NCBI RefSeq assembly: GCF_004962245.1
Contig: NZ_SUHQ01000030.1
Location: 1 to 64,000, forward strand
Direction of reading: 5' to 3'
Length of the DNA: 64,000 nt
DNA from: Mesorhizobium sp.
GTDB taxonomy: Bacteria > Pseudomonadota > Alphaproteobacteria > Rhizobiales > Rhizobiaceae
Below are positions 1 to 7,652 of the stretch, in pieces. The stretch's first letter is position 1. The number at the start of each line of letters is the position of its first letter. The notes under the pieces were generated by a model. It saw only the letters and a program-made list of their open reading frames with translations. It had not been told where the DNA came from and did no database searches. A program made the translations under genes and the position numbers.

Positions 1-50
1 TCAGCGGCTTCGTTCAATCCCCCAAAGATTCAATTAATCACTGAAACGCT

Positions 51-1031
51 CTAAGCCCCCAGCCCTTCGAACAGGATCGTCGACAGATAGCGCTCGGCGA
101 AGGATGGGATGACGACAACGAGGTTCTTGCCCTTGTTCTCCGGCCGTGAGCCGACGACGATCGCCGCCTGCAGGGCGGCACCCGACGAGATGCCGACCGG
201 CACGCCTTCGAGGCGGGCGACGAGCCGCGCATTGGCGACCGAATCCTCGTTGGAGACCTTGACGATCTCGTCATAGATCGTCGTGTCGAGGATTTTTGGC
301 GCGAAACCGGCGCCAATGCCCTGGATCTTGTGCGGCCCGGGCTGGCCGCCCGACAGCACCGGCGAAGCTTCCGGCTCGACGGCGACGACATGCACGGAGG
401 GCTTGCGCTGCTTCAGCACCTGGCCGACGCCGGTGATGGTGCCACCGGTGCCGATGCCGGCGACGAAGATGTCGACTTCGCCATGGGTGTCGTTCCAGAT
501 CTCCTCAGCCGTGGTGCGGCGGTGGATTTCCGGGTTGGCCGGATTCTCGAACTGCTGCGGTATGACGGCGTCGGGCAGCGTCGCGGCCAGTTCGTCTGCC
601 TTGGCGATGGCGCCCTTCATGCCCTTCGGCCCTTCGGTCAGCACCAGCTCGGCGCCGAGCAGAGCCAGCATTTTCCTGCGTTCAACCGACATGGTTTCCG
701 GCATGGTCAGGATCAGCTTGTAGCCCTTGGCGGCGGCGGCGAAGGCGAGCGCGATGCCGGTATTGCCCGAGGTCGGCTCGATCAGCGTGGTCCTGCCGGG
801 TGCAATCCTGCCCGATGCCTCCAGCGCCTCGATCATCGAGACGCCGATGCGATCCTTGACCGAGGCGATCGGGTTGAAGAATTCGAGCTTGGCCAGCAGA
901 TTGGCAACGACGCCCTTTTCCCTGGCGAATTTGTCGAGCCGCACCAGCGGCGTGTCGCCGATCGTCTCGGTGATCGAATTGTAGATTCGGCCGCGGCCGG
1001 GCGTGTGCGCGGTGGTGACGGGCTTGTTCAT
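51..1031 (-). CDS. cysK: Cysteine synthase A (O-acetylserine sulfhydrylase)
   Basis: This 326-residue PLP enzyme makes cysteine from O-acetylserine and sulfide in the cytoplasm. The PLP-lysine motif NPIASVKDRIG lies near residues 51-61, the substrate loop TSGNTGIALA near 87-96, and the phosphate-binding loop GTGGTITGVG near 193-202. The length matches CysK. The start was chosen because an AGCGAAACCA stretch precedes the ATG and the N-terminus fits the family. It is a single gene here; the LysE-type exporter upstream is transcribed in the same direction about 200 bp away. Two other members of this PLP fold family occur in the window (45154 and 55199), but this one looks like the standard biosynthetic enzyme. 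Confidence 0.95.
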   Translation of the reverse strand: MNKPVTTAHTPGRGRIYNSITETIGDTPLVRLDKFAREKGVVANLLAKLEFFNPIASVKDRIGVSMIEALEASGRIAPGRTTLIEPTSGNTGIALAFAAAAKGYKLILTMPETMSVERRKMLALLGAELVLTEGPKGMKGAIAKADELAATLPDAVIPQQFENPANPEIHRRTTAEEIWNDTHGEVDIFVAGIGTGGTITGVGQVLKQRKPSVHVVAVEPEASPVLSGGQPGPHKIQGIGAGFAPKILDTTIYDEIVKVSNEDSVANARLVARLEGVPVGISSGAALQAAIVVGSRPENKGKNLVVVIPSFAERYLSTILFEGLGA

Positions 1032-1102
1032 TGGTTTCGCTCCCCAGAGTGAGATGGGCCAGAGTCAGATAGGCCAAGCAGTCAGGCGAAGTCAGGCGGC
1101 AT

Positions 1103-1131
1103 AAGATAGGGCCGTCCGCTGCGCAAGATAG
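1103..1131 (-). promoter_or_regulatory. Paired AAGATAG direct repeat upstream of cysK
   Basis: AAGATAG occurs at 1103-1109 and again at 1125-1131, a 22-bp period (two helical turns), 70-100 bp before the cysK start. Read in the direction of cysK the element is CTATCTT, which could also supply -10 hexamers. The same heptamer appears as an inverted pair before the cystathionine beta-synthase gene. The heptamer also occurs by chance inside coding DNA, so a regulatory role is only a guess. Confidence 0.25.
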
Positions 1132-1238
1132 TCTGTCGGTTGAAAATATCCGAGTGGGGCGCATGCTGAAAACAGCTTCGCCCCGGAAAAGCATTTCAGG
1201 CAGTGGCCTGTTTTAGGAATGGCTTGGCCGCGAAATGC

Positions 1239-1856
1239 CTATTGCCGGGCGGCGATCGCAGCCGCCGCTCCGACCATGAAACCGGCGGCGGTGCGGCTCA
1301 GCGCCCTCAGCGCGCGCGGCGACTTCAGGAACCCGCGCGCCTTGGCCGCCAGCGCCAGATAGGGCACCAGCACCAGCAGGAGCACGACCACCGTCAGCGC
1401 GACGAGGATGCCGTAGTCGACGAGCGTGATGGTCTTCAGATCGACGATGGTCGGCGTGACGGCAAGATAGAAGATCATGGTCTTCGGATTGCCGAGCGTG
1501 ACGGCGAGGCCGGCAGCAAAGCTCGACACCAGCCCGCCCCTGCCTTTCTTCGCCTCGACCGTTTCGGGCGTGATGCCGCTGGTCCAGAAACGCCAGCCGA
1601 GGAAGGCAAGATAGGCGACGCCCAGCCATTTAATCACCAGGAAGACCATGCCGAAGGTCTGCGCGACGAAAGCGAGGCCGAGCACCACGGCGGTGAGATA
1701 GGTGAGATCGCCGAGCATCAGCCCGAAGGACATGGCGAGTGCCGAGCAAAAGCCGGACCCGAGCGCACGCGCAACAAGCGCGGTGAGCCCCGGCCCGGGG
1801 ATGGCGGCGGCGATGCCGAGAGCGGCGCTGTAGGCAAGGAATCCGGTGAGGGTCAT
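1239..1856 (-). CDS. LysE/RhtB family amino-acid exporter
   Basis: This 205-residue inner-membrane protein has about six hydrophobic segments. The N-terminal pattern GIAAAIPGPGLTALVARALG near residues 14-33 is the LysE/RhtB signature region (xPGP), and a second conserved part, AVTLGNPKTMIF, lies near 137-148. The family exports amino acids or homoserine lactones. The exact substrate cannot be read from the sequence. Its length is normal for the family. It is monocistronic, upstream of cysK on the same strand, so an amino-acid overflow role is plausible but unproven. Confidence 0.9.
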   Translation of the reverse strand: MTLTGFLAYSAALGIAAAIPGPGLTALVARALGSGFCSALAMSFGLMLGDLTYLTAVVLGLAFVAQTFGMVFLVIKWLGVAYLAFLGWRFWTSGITPETVEAKKGRGGLVSSFAAGLAVTLGNPKTMIFYLAVTPTIVDLKTITLVDYGILVALTVVVLLLVLVPYLALAAKARGFLKSPRALRALSRTAAGFMVGAAAAIAARQ

Positions 1857-2112
1857 GGTTTTCGGCCTTGGAGCATGACCCCGAAAAATCGGAATCGACT
1901 TTTAAGACTGCGCCTTGTCGCACGGGGGCGGGCAGGCGTGTACCCCCTGAGGCCGGATTCGATTGCACCAGCGCCGCGGGCCGGGCGAACCCGCCGGTCA
2001 GCACGGGCTGCCGCCGTAGGTAACGCGCCGGATGGGACCGTCCTCGGTGACGATCAACGCGCCGTCCTTGGCCACCGCAGATTTGAAGGGGATCTCGTCT
2101 CCGTTTCGAAGC
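1857..2112. other. Intergenic stretch with rhizobial-type repeat and a coding-like remnant
   Basis: At about 1869-1905 the motif GAGCATGACCCCGAAAAAT resembles the short palindromic repeat common between rhizobial genes. On the minus strand, about 2108 to 1994, one frame reads LRNGDEIPFKSAVAKDG and continues to VTYGGSPC and a stop. It has GC-rich third positions like a real gene, but no start codon was found in that frame. It may be the tail of a frameshifted small gene. No function is proposed. Confidence 0.3.
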
Positions 2113-2310
2113 TCAGTTCCCGGCCGCGTAAAAATCGTCGTCGAGGCGCTTTTCCAATTCGACGAGATCGGCCGGCAGCGGCAGGCCCATGGCGCGCATT
2201 TCCCTCAGCTTCTCGCGCAGCTGTTCCTGCACTTCATGCTGATCCTCGGGCTGGTTGATCATCTGCTCGAGCAACAGGCTGATCTGAGCCTTGAATGATT
2301 CCAGCGCCAT
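2113..2310 (-). CDS. Small conserved coiled protein downstream of hrcA
   Basis: This 65-residue acidic, helix-rich protein begins MALESFKAQIS and carries heptad-like Glu/Leu/Gln spacing through most of its length (EQMINQPEDQHEVQEQLREK), so a short coiled coil or helical hairpin is likely. The ATG at 2310 is preferred over an upstream one because AAGGAGAAAAAA sits directly before it. It follows hrcA on the same strand after about 60 bp. The family is not recognised with certainty; small proteins of this kind are seen in rhizobial genomes without known function. Confidence 0.7.
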   Translation of the reverse strand: MALESFKAQISLLLEQMINQPEDQHEVQEQLREKLREMRAMGLPLPADLVELEKRLDDDFYAAGN

Positions 2311-2373
2311 TTTTTTCTCCTTGATTGCGCATGTCGTTATTCCAAAACTGCTGCCCAGTTTGGGTGGCATGCG

Positions 2374-3459
2374 TTACCGCAGCATGCGGGAAATAAGCTG
2401 CGCGGTATAGTCGACCATCGGCACGATGCGAGCGTAGTTCAGCCGGGTCGGGCCGATGACGCCGAGTGCGCCGACGACGCGAGCATCCTTGTCGCGATAG
2501 GGCGCCACGACCAGCGACGAGCCCGACAGCGAGAACAGCTTGTTTTCCGAGCCGATGAAGATGCGCACGCCAGGCCCTTCCTCGGCAAGGTCGAGAAGCT
2601 GGATCAGCCCGTCCTGCGTCTCCAGATCCTCGAACAAATGCCGCAACAGCTCGATGTCGGCCTGGGCGGTGACATTTTCCAGCAGATTGGCGCGGCCGCG
2701 CACGATGAGACGCGCCGGCAAGCCGCTTTCGGCGCCCGCCCAGACCGCGAGGCCCTTCTCAACCAGTTCCTGCGACAGCGTGTCGAGGGCTGCCCTGGTC
2801 TCTTCCTTGATGCGGGCGATCTCGATCCGCGCCTCGGCCAGCGTGCGGCCGCGGATGTGGGCGTTGAGGAAGTTCGAGGCTTCGTGCAATTGCGAGACGG
2901 TGACGCCGGCGGGCAGATCGATGACGCGATTTTCGACGTCGCCGTTCTGCGACACTAACACGGCCAGCGCCTTGGTCGGCTCGAGCTGGATGAATTCGAT
3001 GTGCTTGAGCGCCACCTCGTTCTTGGCGGCGAGCACGAGGCCGGCACCACGCGACATGCCGGACAGCATCTGGCTGGCTTCGGTGAGCATGTGCTCCAGC
3101 GTCGCGCCCGAGCCGGAGGCGCGCACCTGCGCCTCGATGATGCGGCGCTCGTCGTCGGAGAGGTCGCCAAGCTCCATGAATGCATCGACGAAGAAGCGCA
3201 GGCCAGCCTGGGTCGGCAGCCTGCCGGCCGAGATATGCGGCGCATAGATCAGGCCCAGATGCTCGAGATCGCTCATCACATTGCGGATGGTGGCCGGCGA
3301 CAGCGACGACGGCAGAATGCGCGACAGGCTGCGTGAGCCGACTGGCTCGCCGTCCTTCAGATAGGAATCGACGATGCGCCGAAAGATGTCGCGCGAACGC
3401 ATGTCGAGCGACTGTAGCGCGGACGACTGCGAACTGGGATCAGCGACTGCTTTGGTCAT
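2374..3459 (-). CDS. hrcA: Heat-inducible transcription repressor HrcA
   Basis: HrcA represses chaperone operons (groESL, dnaK) by binding CIRCE elements and is itself tuned by GroEL. The 361-residue protein starts MTKAVADPSSQSS. A winged-helix region near residues 20-90 includes the motif SPATIRNVMSDLEHLG, followed by the GAF-like core and the C-terminal part with GVIGPTRLNYARIVPMVDYT. The start at 3459 was chosen because homology-like sequence begins there and the upstream codons look like intergenic DNA. It diverges from rph across 135 bp. Unusually, no grpE follows; a small unrelated gene does. No CIRCE palindrome was seen in the window. Confidence 0.92.
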   Translation of the reverse strand: MTKAVADPSSQSSALQSLDMRSRDIFRRIVDSYLKDGEPVGSRSLSRILPSSLSPATIRNVMSDLEHLGLIYAPHISAGRLPTQAGLRFFVDAFMELGDLSDDERRIIEAQVRASGSGATLEHMLTEASQMLSGMSRGAGLVLAAKNEVALKHIEFIQLEPTKALAVLVSQNGDVENRVIDLPAGVTVSQLHEASNFLNAHIRGRTLAEARIEIARIKEETRAALDTLSQELVEKGLAVWAGAESGLPARLIVRGRANLLENVTAQADIELLRHLFEDLETQDGLIQLLDLAEEGPGVRIFIGSENKLFSLSGSSLVVAPYRDKDARVVGALGVIGPTRLNYARIVPMVDYTAQLISRMLR

Positions 3460-3594
3460 GCTGGCCAAAAACCTCCGGTCCAAAGATATAGACTTCGGCC
3501 GCGCCCACGCAACCGGCCATTTTCCTTTGCGCCATGCGCCCCATACAGCTACAAGCCGGCCACGATTCCGAAAAAAGACAGGAAAGAAGCCTGA

Positions 3595-4311
3595 ATGCGC
3601 CCTTCCAAACGCCAATTCGACGAAATGCGCGCCATCTCCTTCGAGCGTGGCGTCTCCAAGCACGCAGAAGGCTCATGCTTGGTGAAGTTCGGCGACACGC
3701 ATGTGCTGTGCACGGCCAGCCTCGAAGAGAAAGTGCCGGGCTGGATGCGCAATTCCGGCAAGGGCTGGGTGACGGCGGAATACGGCATGTTGCCGCGCTC
3801 GACCGGCGAGCGCATGCGCCGCGAGGCTTCGGCCGGCAAGCAAGGCGGCCGAACGCTTGAAATCCAGCGGCTGATCGGCCGCTCCCTGCGCGCCGTGGTC
3901 GATCTGCAGGCGCTCGGCGAGCAGCAGATCACCGTCGACTGCGACGTGATCCAGGCCGATGGCGGCACGCGCACCGCCTCAATCACCGGCGGCTGGGTGG
4001 CGCTTTACGACTGCCTGCGCTGGATGGAAGCCAGGCAGATGGCCAGCGTTGCCAAGGTGTTGAAGGACCACGTCGCGGCTATTTCCTGCGGCATCCATGA
4101 CGGCCAGCCGGTCATCGACCTCGACTATCTCGAGGATTCCTCGGCCGGCACCGACGCCAATTTCGTCATGACTGGCAAGGGCGGCATCGTCGAGATCCAA
4201 GGCACGGCCGAGGGCGAGCCTTTCTCGGAGGAGCAGTTCACGGCGCTGATGGAATTGGCCAAGAAGGGCATCCAGCGACTGGTCAGCCTGCAGCAGATGG
4301 CTGTAGGTTAG
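3595..4311 (+). CDS. rph: Ribonuclease PH
   Basis: This 238-residue phosphorolytic 3'-to-5' exoribonuclease trims tRNA precursors. It begins MRPSKRQFDEMR. The hallmark segments are HVLCTASLEEKVPGW near 38-52, the RNA-contacting TGERMRREASAGKQGGRT near 76-93 and the phosphate-site region CDVIQADGGTRTASITG near 116-132. Length and order match the family. It is the first gene of a plus-strand run (rph, VOC protein, rdgB, hemW, phosphatase) with very short gaps or overlaps, and it diverges from hrcA, an arrangement common in alphaproteobacteria. Confidence 0.96.
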   Translation: MRPSKRQFDEMRAISFERGVSKHAEGSCLVKFGDTHVLCTASLEEKVPGWMRNSGKGWVTAEYGMLPRSTGERMRREASAGKQGGRTLEIQRLIGRSLRAVVDLQALGEQQITVDCDVIQADGGTRTASITGGWVALYDCLRWMEARQMASVAKVLKDHVAAISCGIHDGQPVIDLDYLEDSSAGTDANFVMTGKGGIVEIQGTAEGEPFSEEQFTALMELAKKGIQRLVSLQQMAVG

Positions 4312-4324
4312 CCTGCGGTTTGCC

Positions 4325-4735
4325 ATGACACCCTCAGCCATCCTCGAATCAGCCCTTTACGTGACCGACCTCGATGCCGCGCAAGACTTCTATTCCGGCG
4401 TGCTCGGGCTCGATCTGCTGGGCAAGGTCGAGGGCAGGCATCTTTTCTTCCGCTGCGGAGACGGCGTGCTGCTCATCTTCAACGCCGAGGCGACCAAGGT
4501 GCCGCCGGCTCCCGACGCCAGGCTGAAAGTGCCGCCGCACGGCACTGTCGGCGACGGCCATCTGTGCTTTGCGACAAGCGCGGACGAGATCGTGCGCTGG
4601 AAAGCGCATCTGGAAGCGAAGAAAATCGCCATCGAAAGCGAGTTCGAATGGCCGCAGGGCGGCCGCTCGATCTATATTCGCGACCCCTCCGGCAATTCGA
4701 TCGAATTCGCCGAGCCAAGAATCTGGGGCATCTGA
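4325..4735 (+). CDS. VOC (glyoxalase/dioxygenase fold) family protein
   Basis: This 136-residue single vicinal-oxygen-chelate module begins SAILESALYVTDLDAAQDFYSG and ends with the family-typical IYIRDPSGNSIEFAEP (metal-ligand Glu near residue 130). Likely metal ligands are a His or Glu near the first strand and Glu in SIEFAE. Such single-domain proteins include glyoxalase I-like and fosfomycin-resistance-like members; substrate cannot be assigned. It lies 13 bp after rph, and its stop overlaps the rdgB start by one base (TGATG), so co-translation is likely. Confidence 0.85.
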   Translation: MTPSAILESALYVTDLDAAQDFYSGVLGLDLLGKVEGRHLFFRCGDGVLLIFNAEATKVPPAPDARLKVPPHGTVGDGHLCFATSADEIVRWKAHLEAKKIAIESEFEWPQGGRSIYIRDPSGNSIEFAEPRIWGI

Positions 4736-5397
4736 TGCATTCGCTTGATGGGCACAGAATTGTCGTCGCCAGCCACAATGCCGGCAAATTGCGCGAATTC
4801 GCCGATCTGATGGCGCCATTCGGCATAGAAGCGAAGTCGGCCAGCGAATACGGCCTGCCTGAACCGGACGAGACCGGCACCACCTTCGAGGAGAACGCCC
4901 ATATCAAGGCTTTTGCCGCCGCCAAGGCGACAGGCCTGCCTGCGTTGTCGGATGATTCCGGCCTGTGTGTCGATGCGCTGGGCGGAGCGCCCGGCGTCTA
5001 CACCGCCAACTGGGCCGAGGCGCCGGACGGCTCCCGTGACTTCGGCATGGCGATGCAGCGGGCGGAAGTGGCGTTGCAGGACGTCGGCGCAGTCGCGCCT
5101 GCCCAGCGCAAGGGCCGCTTCGTCGCCGTCATCTGCCTGGCCTTTCCCGACGGCGCGGCCGAATATTTTCGCGGCGAGGTCGAGGGCACGCTGGTGTGGC
5201 CGCCGCGCGGCGAACTCGGCTTCGGCTATGACCCGGTGTTCGTGCCGGACGGTTTCGAAAAGACCTTCGGCGAGATGACCGCAGAGGAAAAACATGGCTG
5301 GAAGCCCGGCCAGCCGACGGCATTGTCGCACCGCGCCCGCGCCTTCCAGAAATTCGCGCAGGCCAGACTGGATTTGGCACGATCGGGCTCGGCATGA
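4735..5397 (+). CDS. rdgB: XTP/dITP diphosphatase (RdgB/HAM1 family)
   Basis: This 220-residue house-cleaning enzyme hydrolyses dITP, XTP and ITP to monophosphates. The start at 4735 overlaps the preceding stop codon (TGATG) and gives the typical N-terminus HRIVVASHNAGKLREF. Further signatures are TFEENAHIKA near 45-54, ALSDDSGLCVDALGGAPGVY near 65-84 and GELGFGYDPVF near 155-165. The length is right for HAM1 proteins. It ends overlapping hemW by four bases (ATGA). rph, rdgB and hemW occur together in many alphaproteobacteria. Confidence 0.95.
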   Translation: MHSLDGHRIVVASHNAGKLREFADLMAPFGIEAKSASEYGLPEPDETGTTFEENAHIKAFAAAKATGLPALSDDSGLCVDALGGAPGVYTANWAEAPDGSRDFGMAMQRAEVALQDVGAVAPAQRKGRFVAVICLAFPDGAAEYFRGEVEGTLVWPPRGELGFGYDPVFVPDGFEKTFGEMTAEEKHGWKPGQPTALSHRARAFQKFAQARLDLARSGSA

Positions 5398-6557
5398 CCA
5401 TGCTGCTCGACCGCAGCCCCGGCTTCGGCGTCTATATCCACTGGCCGTTCTGCGCGGCCAAATGCCCCTATTGCGACTTCAACAGCCATGTCCGCCACCA
5501 GCCGGTCGACCAGGAACGCTTTGCGCGCGCCTTCGAGACCGAGCTTGCGACAATGCGCGACCGCACCGGGCCGCGCCAGGTGACCAGCATTTTTCTCGGC
5601 GGCGGCACACCGTCGCTGATGAAGCCGGAAACCGTGGCGACAGTGCTGGACGCGGTGGCGAAGAACTGGACGGTGCCTGCCGGCATCGAGGTGACGCTGG
5701 AAGCCAACCCCTCCTCGGTCGAGGCCGAGCGCTTTCGCGGCTACCGGGCGGCGGGTGTCAACCGCGTATCGCTCGGCGTGCAGGCGCTGAATGACAAAGA
5801 TCTGCGCTTCCTCGGCCGGCTGCACAATGTCGATGAAGCGCTGCATGCAATTGGCCTGGCGCGTGAGATCTTCCCGCGGCTGTCCTTCGACCTGATCTAC
5901 GCGCGGCCCGGCCAGACACCGGAAGCATGGCAGGCGGAGCTCGAGCAAGCGATCGGCCACGCCGCCGATCATCTGTCGCTCTACCAACTGACCATCGAGG
6001 AAGGAACGCCGTTTCACGCGCTGCATGCGGCAAAGAAGTTCGCCATTCCAGACAACGACCATGCCGCCGATCTCTATGCGTTGACGCAGGAGATCACCGC
6101 CGCGCATCGGCTTCCGGCCTACGAGATTTCCAACCACGCCAGGCCCGGGGCGGAAAGCCGGCACAACCTCACCTATTGGCGTTATGGCGAATATGTCGGC
6201 GTCGGTCCCGGCGCGCATGGCCGTTTCGTCGAAAACGGCCGCCGCACAGTGACGATCGCGGAGAGAATGCCGGAAACCTGGGCCAATCTGGTCGAGGCCA
6301 AGGGCCACGGCATCACCGGCGGCGAGACCCTGACGCGCTCGGAAGAGGCCGATGAGTTCCTCTTGATGGGGTTGAGGCTGGCCGAGGGCATCGATCTTTC
6401 GCGCTACGAAGCGTTTTCCGGGCGCGGCCTGTCGACCGCGCGGCTCTCGATGCTGCAGGGCGAGGGACTGGTGGCGCCGATCGGCAATGCTCGCCTGCGC
6501 GCCACGCCGGCCGGCATGATCGTGCTTGATGCGGTGGTGGCGGATTTGGCGCGGTAG
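5394..6557 (+). CDS. hemW: Radical SAM heme chaperone HemW
   Basis: This 387-residue protein resembles coproporphyrinogen III oxidase HemN. The iron-sulfur motif CAAKCPYCDF (CX3CX2C) is near residues 22-31, and GGGTPSLM near 65-72 is the SAM-binding glycine motif. The spacing CX3CX2C without the fourth HemN cysteine fits HemW, a heme-insertion chaperone, better than a true HemN. ATG overlaps the rdgB stop (ATGA). The C-terminal winged-helix-like part (FLLMGLRLAEGIDL) is present and complete. Confidence 0.92.
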   Translation: MTMLLDRSPGFGVYIHWPFCAAKCPYCDFNSHVRHQPVDQERFARAFETELATMRDRTGPRQVTSIFLGGGTPSLMKPETVATVLDAVAKNWTVPAGIEVTLEANPSSVEAERFRGYRAAGVNRVSLGVQALNDKDLRFLGRLHNVDEALHAIGLAREIFPRLSFDLIYARPGQTPEAWQAELEQAIGHAADHLSLYQLTIEEGTPFHALHAAKKFAIPDNDHAADLYALTQEITAAHRLPAYEISNHARPGAESRHNLTYWRYGEYVGVGPGAHGRFVENGRRTVTIAERMPETWANLVEAKGHGITGGETLTRSEEADEFLLMGLRLAEGIDLSRYEAFSGRGLSTARLSMLQGEGLVAPIGNARLRATPAGMIVLDAVVADLAR

Positions 6558-6560
6558 GCG

Positions 6561-6884
6561 GTGAAGTACGTCCTCTTCGTCTGCAGCCAGAACCGCTTGC
6601 GGAGCCCTACGGCCGAGCAGGTATTTTCCGGCCGCAGGGACATCGAAGCCGCATCGGCCGGCACCAATCATGATGCCGACAATCCACTGACGCATGAACT
6701 CGTAGCCTGGGCCGACATCATCTTCGTGATGGAGAAGGCGCACCGCGCCAAGCTGCAGAAGGCATTCAAAGCTAGCCTGAAGAAAGCTCGCGTGATCTGC
6801 CTCGATATTCCGGACAATTATGAATTCATGGACCCGGAGCTGGTTCAGCTTCTGGAAGCACGTGTTTCGAAGTATCTGGGTTGA
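6561..6884 (+). CDS. Low-molecular-weight protein tyrosine phosphatase-like protein
   Basis: This 107-residue protein begins with GTG three bases after the hemW stop. The P-loop near residues 8-15 reads CSQNRLRS, fitting the CX5R(S/T) signature of LMW phosphatases and the related arsenate reductases. The protein is shorter than classical LMW-PTPs (about 150 residues), and the C-terminal DP motif is replaced by CLDIPDNYEFMDPEL, which retains an Asp-Pro pair. Small stand-alone members like this are common in proteobacteria and are usually annotated as phosphatase-like. The substrate is unknown. Confidence 0.85.
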   Translation: MKYVLFVCSQNRLRSPTAEQVFSGRRDIEAASAGTNHDADNPLTHELVAWADIIFVMEKAHRAKLQKAFKASLKKARVICLDIPDNYEFMDPELVQLLEARVSKYLG

Positions 6885-7091
6885 ATGATGTGGCCAAGCG
6901 TCGCAACCGCGCCTTCGTCATCCTCGGCCTGATCCGGGAATCCTGCGACCCCTGCCAAGGAATGCTGCATAGAATTCTGAGCCGTCGAAAAGCTTTGATG
7001 TCACGGCATAGGTCCCTTGGGCCTGCGCCGCGTCGCTTCGCCCCCCAGGACGAAGGGAGAACCGTCTCGCCAATCGCGTAGGTTGCAGCAT

Positions 7092-7280
7092 CTAAGCGTC
7101 GTGCTTGTGGCGGCGCTTGGCGTGGTCTTTCTCGGCGGGCGCCTCACCGGAGCGAGCCGTCTTGGCGTCGCTCTTGTCGCGGCGGACGCGGTGCTGATCG
7201 CTAATTGGGTGTGATGGTACGCCATTGCGGGCGCTTTTTGTTTCGAGGCGGGTGATGAAAATGTCGAAGCGATTGGGCAT
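7092..7280 (-). CDS. Possible small basic protein
   Basis: This open frame of 62 codons begins MPNRFDIFITRLETKS and ends in a very basic His/Lys/Arg tail (KDHAKRRHKHDA). It lies directly downstream of another small basic ORF on the same strand (stop 7288, start 7280). The ribosome-binding site is weak and the opposite strand is also open here, so it may not be a gene. No family is recognised. Confidence 0.35.
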   Translation of the reverse strand: MPNRFDIFITRLETKSARNGVPSHPISDQHRVRRDKSDAKTARSGEAPAEKDHAKRRHKHDA

Positions 7281-7287
7281 CGTCCGG

Positions 7288-7479
7288 TCAGTGCTCCATC
7301 GTGGTGCCGGTCGAGGGCTTGATTTCCAGGTTGGTTGCTTTTGAAGGACGACGCCTTCGCGGCTTTTTAGCCGAGCCAGCGTCGGCTTTGGCAGGCAGGC
7401 TCCTGTCCTTTCGCGCGGCAAAGCGCTTGCGCCCTGCATAGTAGGGTTCGAAAACGTCCTGTATCTTGAGGCTGTCCAT
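7288..7479 (-). CDS. Small basic hypothetical protein
   Basis: This 63-residue protein starts MDSLKIQDVFEPYYAGRK and is rich in Lys and Arg through the middle (AGSAKKPRRRRPSKAT). The ATG at 7479 is preceded by GGGAGGAACAGG, a strong ribosome-binding site, which supports a real gene. The basic composition suggests nucleic-acid binding, but there is no recognisable domain. It diverges from rsmI across about 170 bp. Nothing else in its surroundings points to a job. Confidence 0.6.
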   Translation of the reverse strand: MDSLKIQDVFEPYYAGRKRFAARKDRSLPAKADAGSAKKPRRRRPSKATNLEIKPSTGTTMEH

Positions 7480-7622
7480 CCTGTTCCTCCCGAGATCAGG
7501 CATAAATCCGCCGGACACGGTTTCGTTCCGTACTATGGCGAAGGCATGGCGACCGCTTCACTTCGGCATGGGGTTTTGCAACTCGGTGTGAGCCGTGCCA
7601 AACAGGGCCGAATGCATTGAAG

Positions 7623-7642
7623 CGTCAGAGGACGCTCTGACG
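7623..7642 (+). promoter_or_regulatory. Perfect hairpin just before rsmI start
   Basis: CGTCAGAG (7623-7630) and CTCTGACG (7635-7642) form an 8-bp perfect stem with a GACG loop, ending ten bases before the GTG start of rsmI and next to its GGGGA ribosome-binding site. It could act as an operator or affect translation initiation. No poly-T follows, so it is not a typical terminator. Confidence 0.4.
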
Positions 7643-7652
7643 GGGAACACCG

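Noticed and set aside
6881..7214. Short plus-strand open frames after the phosphatase gene, one with a hydrophobic stretch
   Set aside because: No ribosome-binding site, no family resemblance, and the opposite strand offers equally good small frames.
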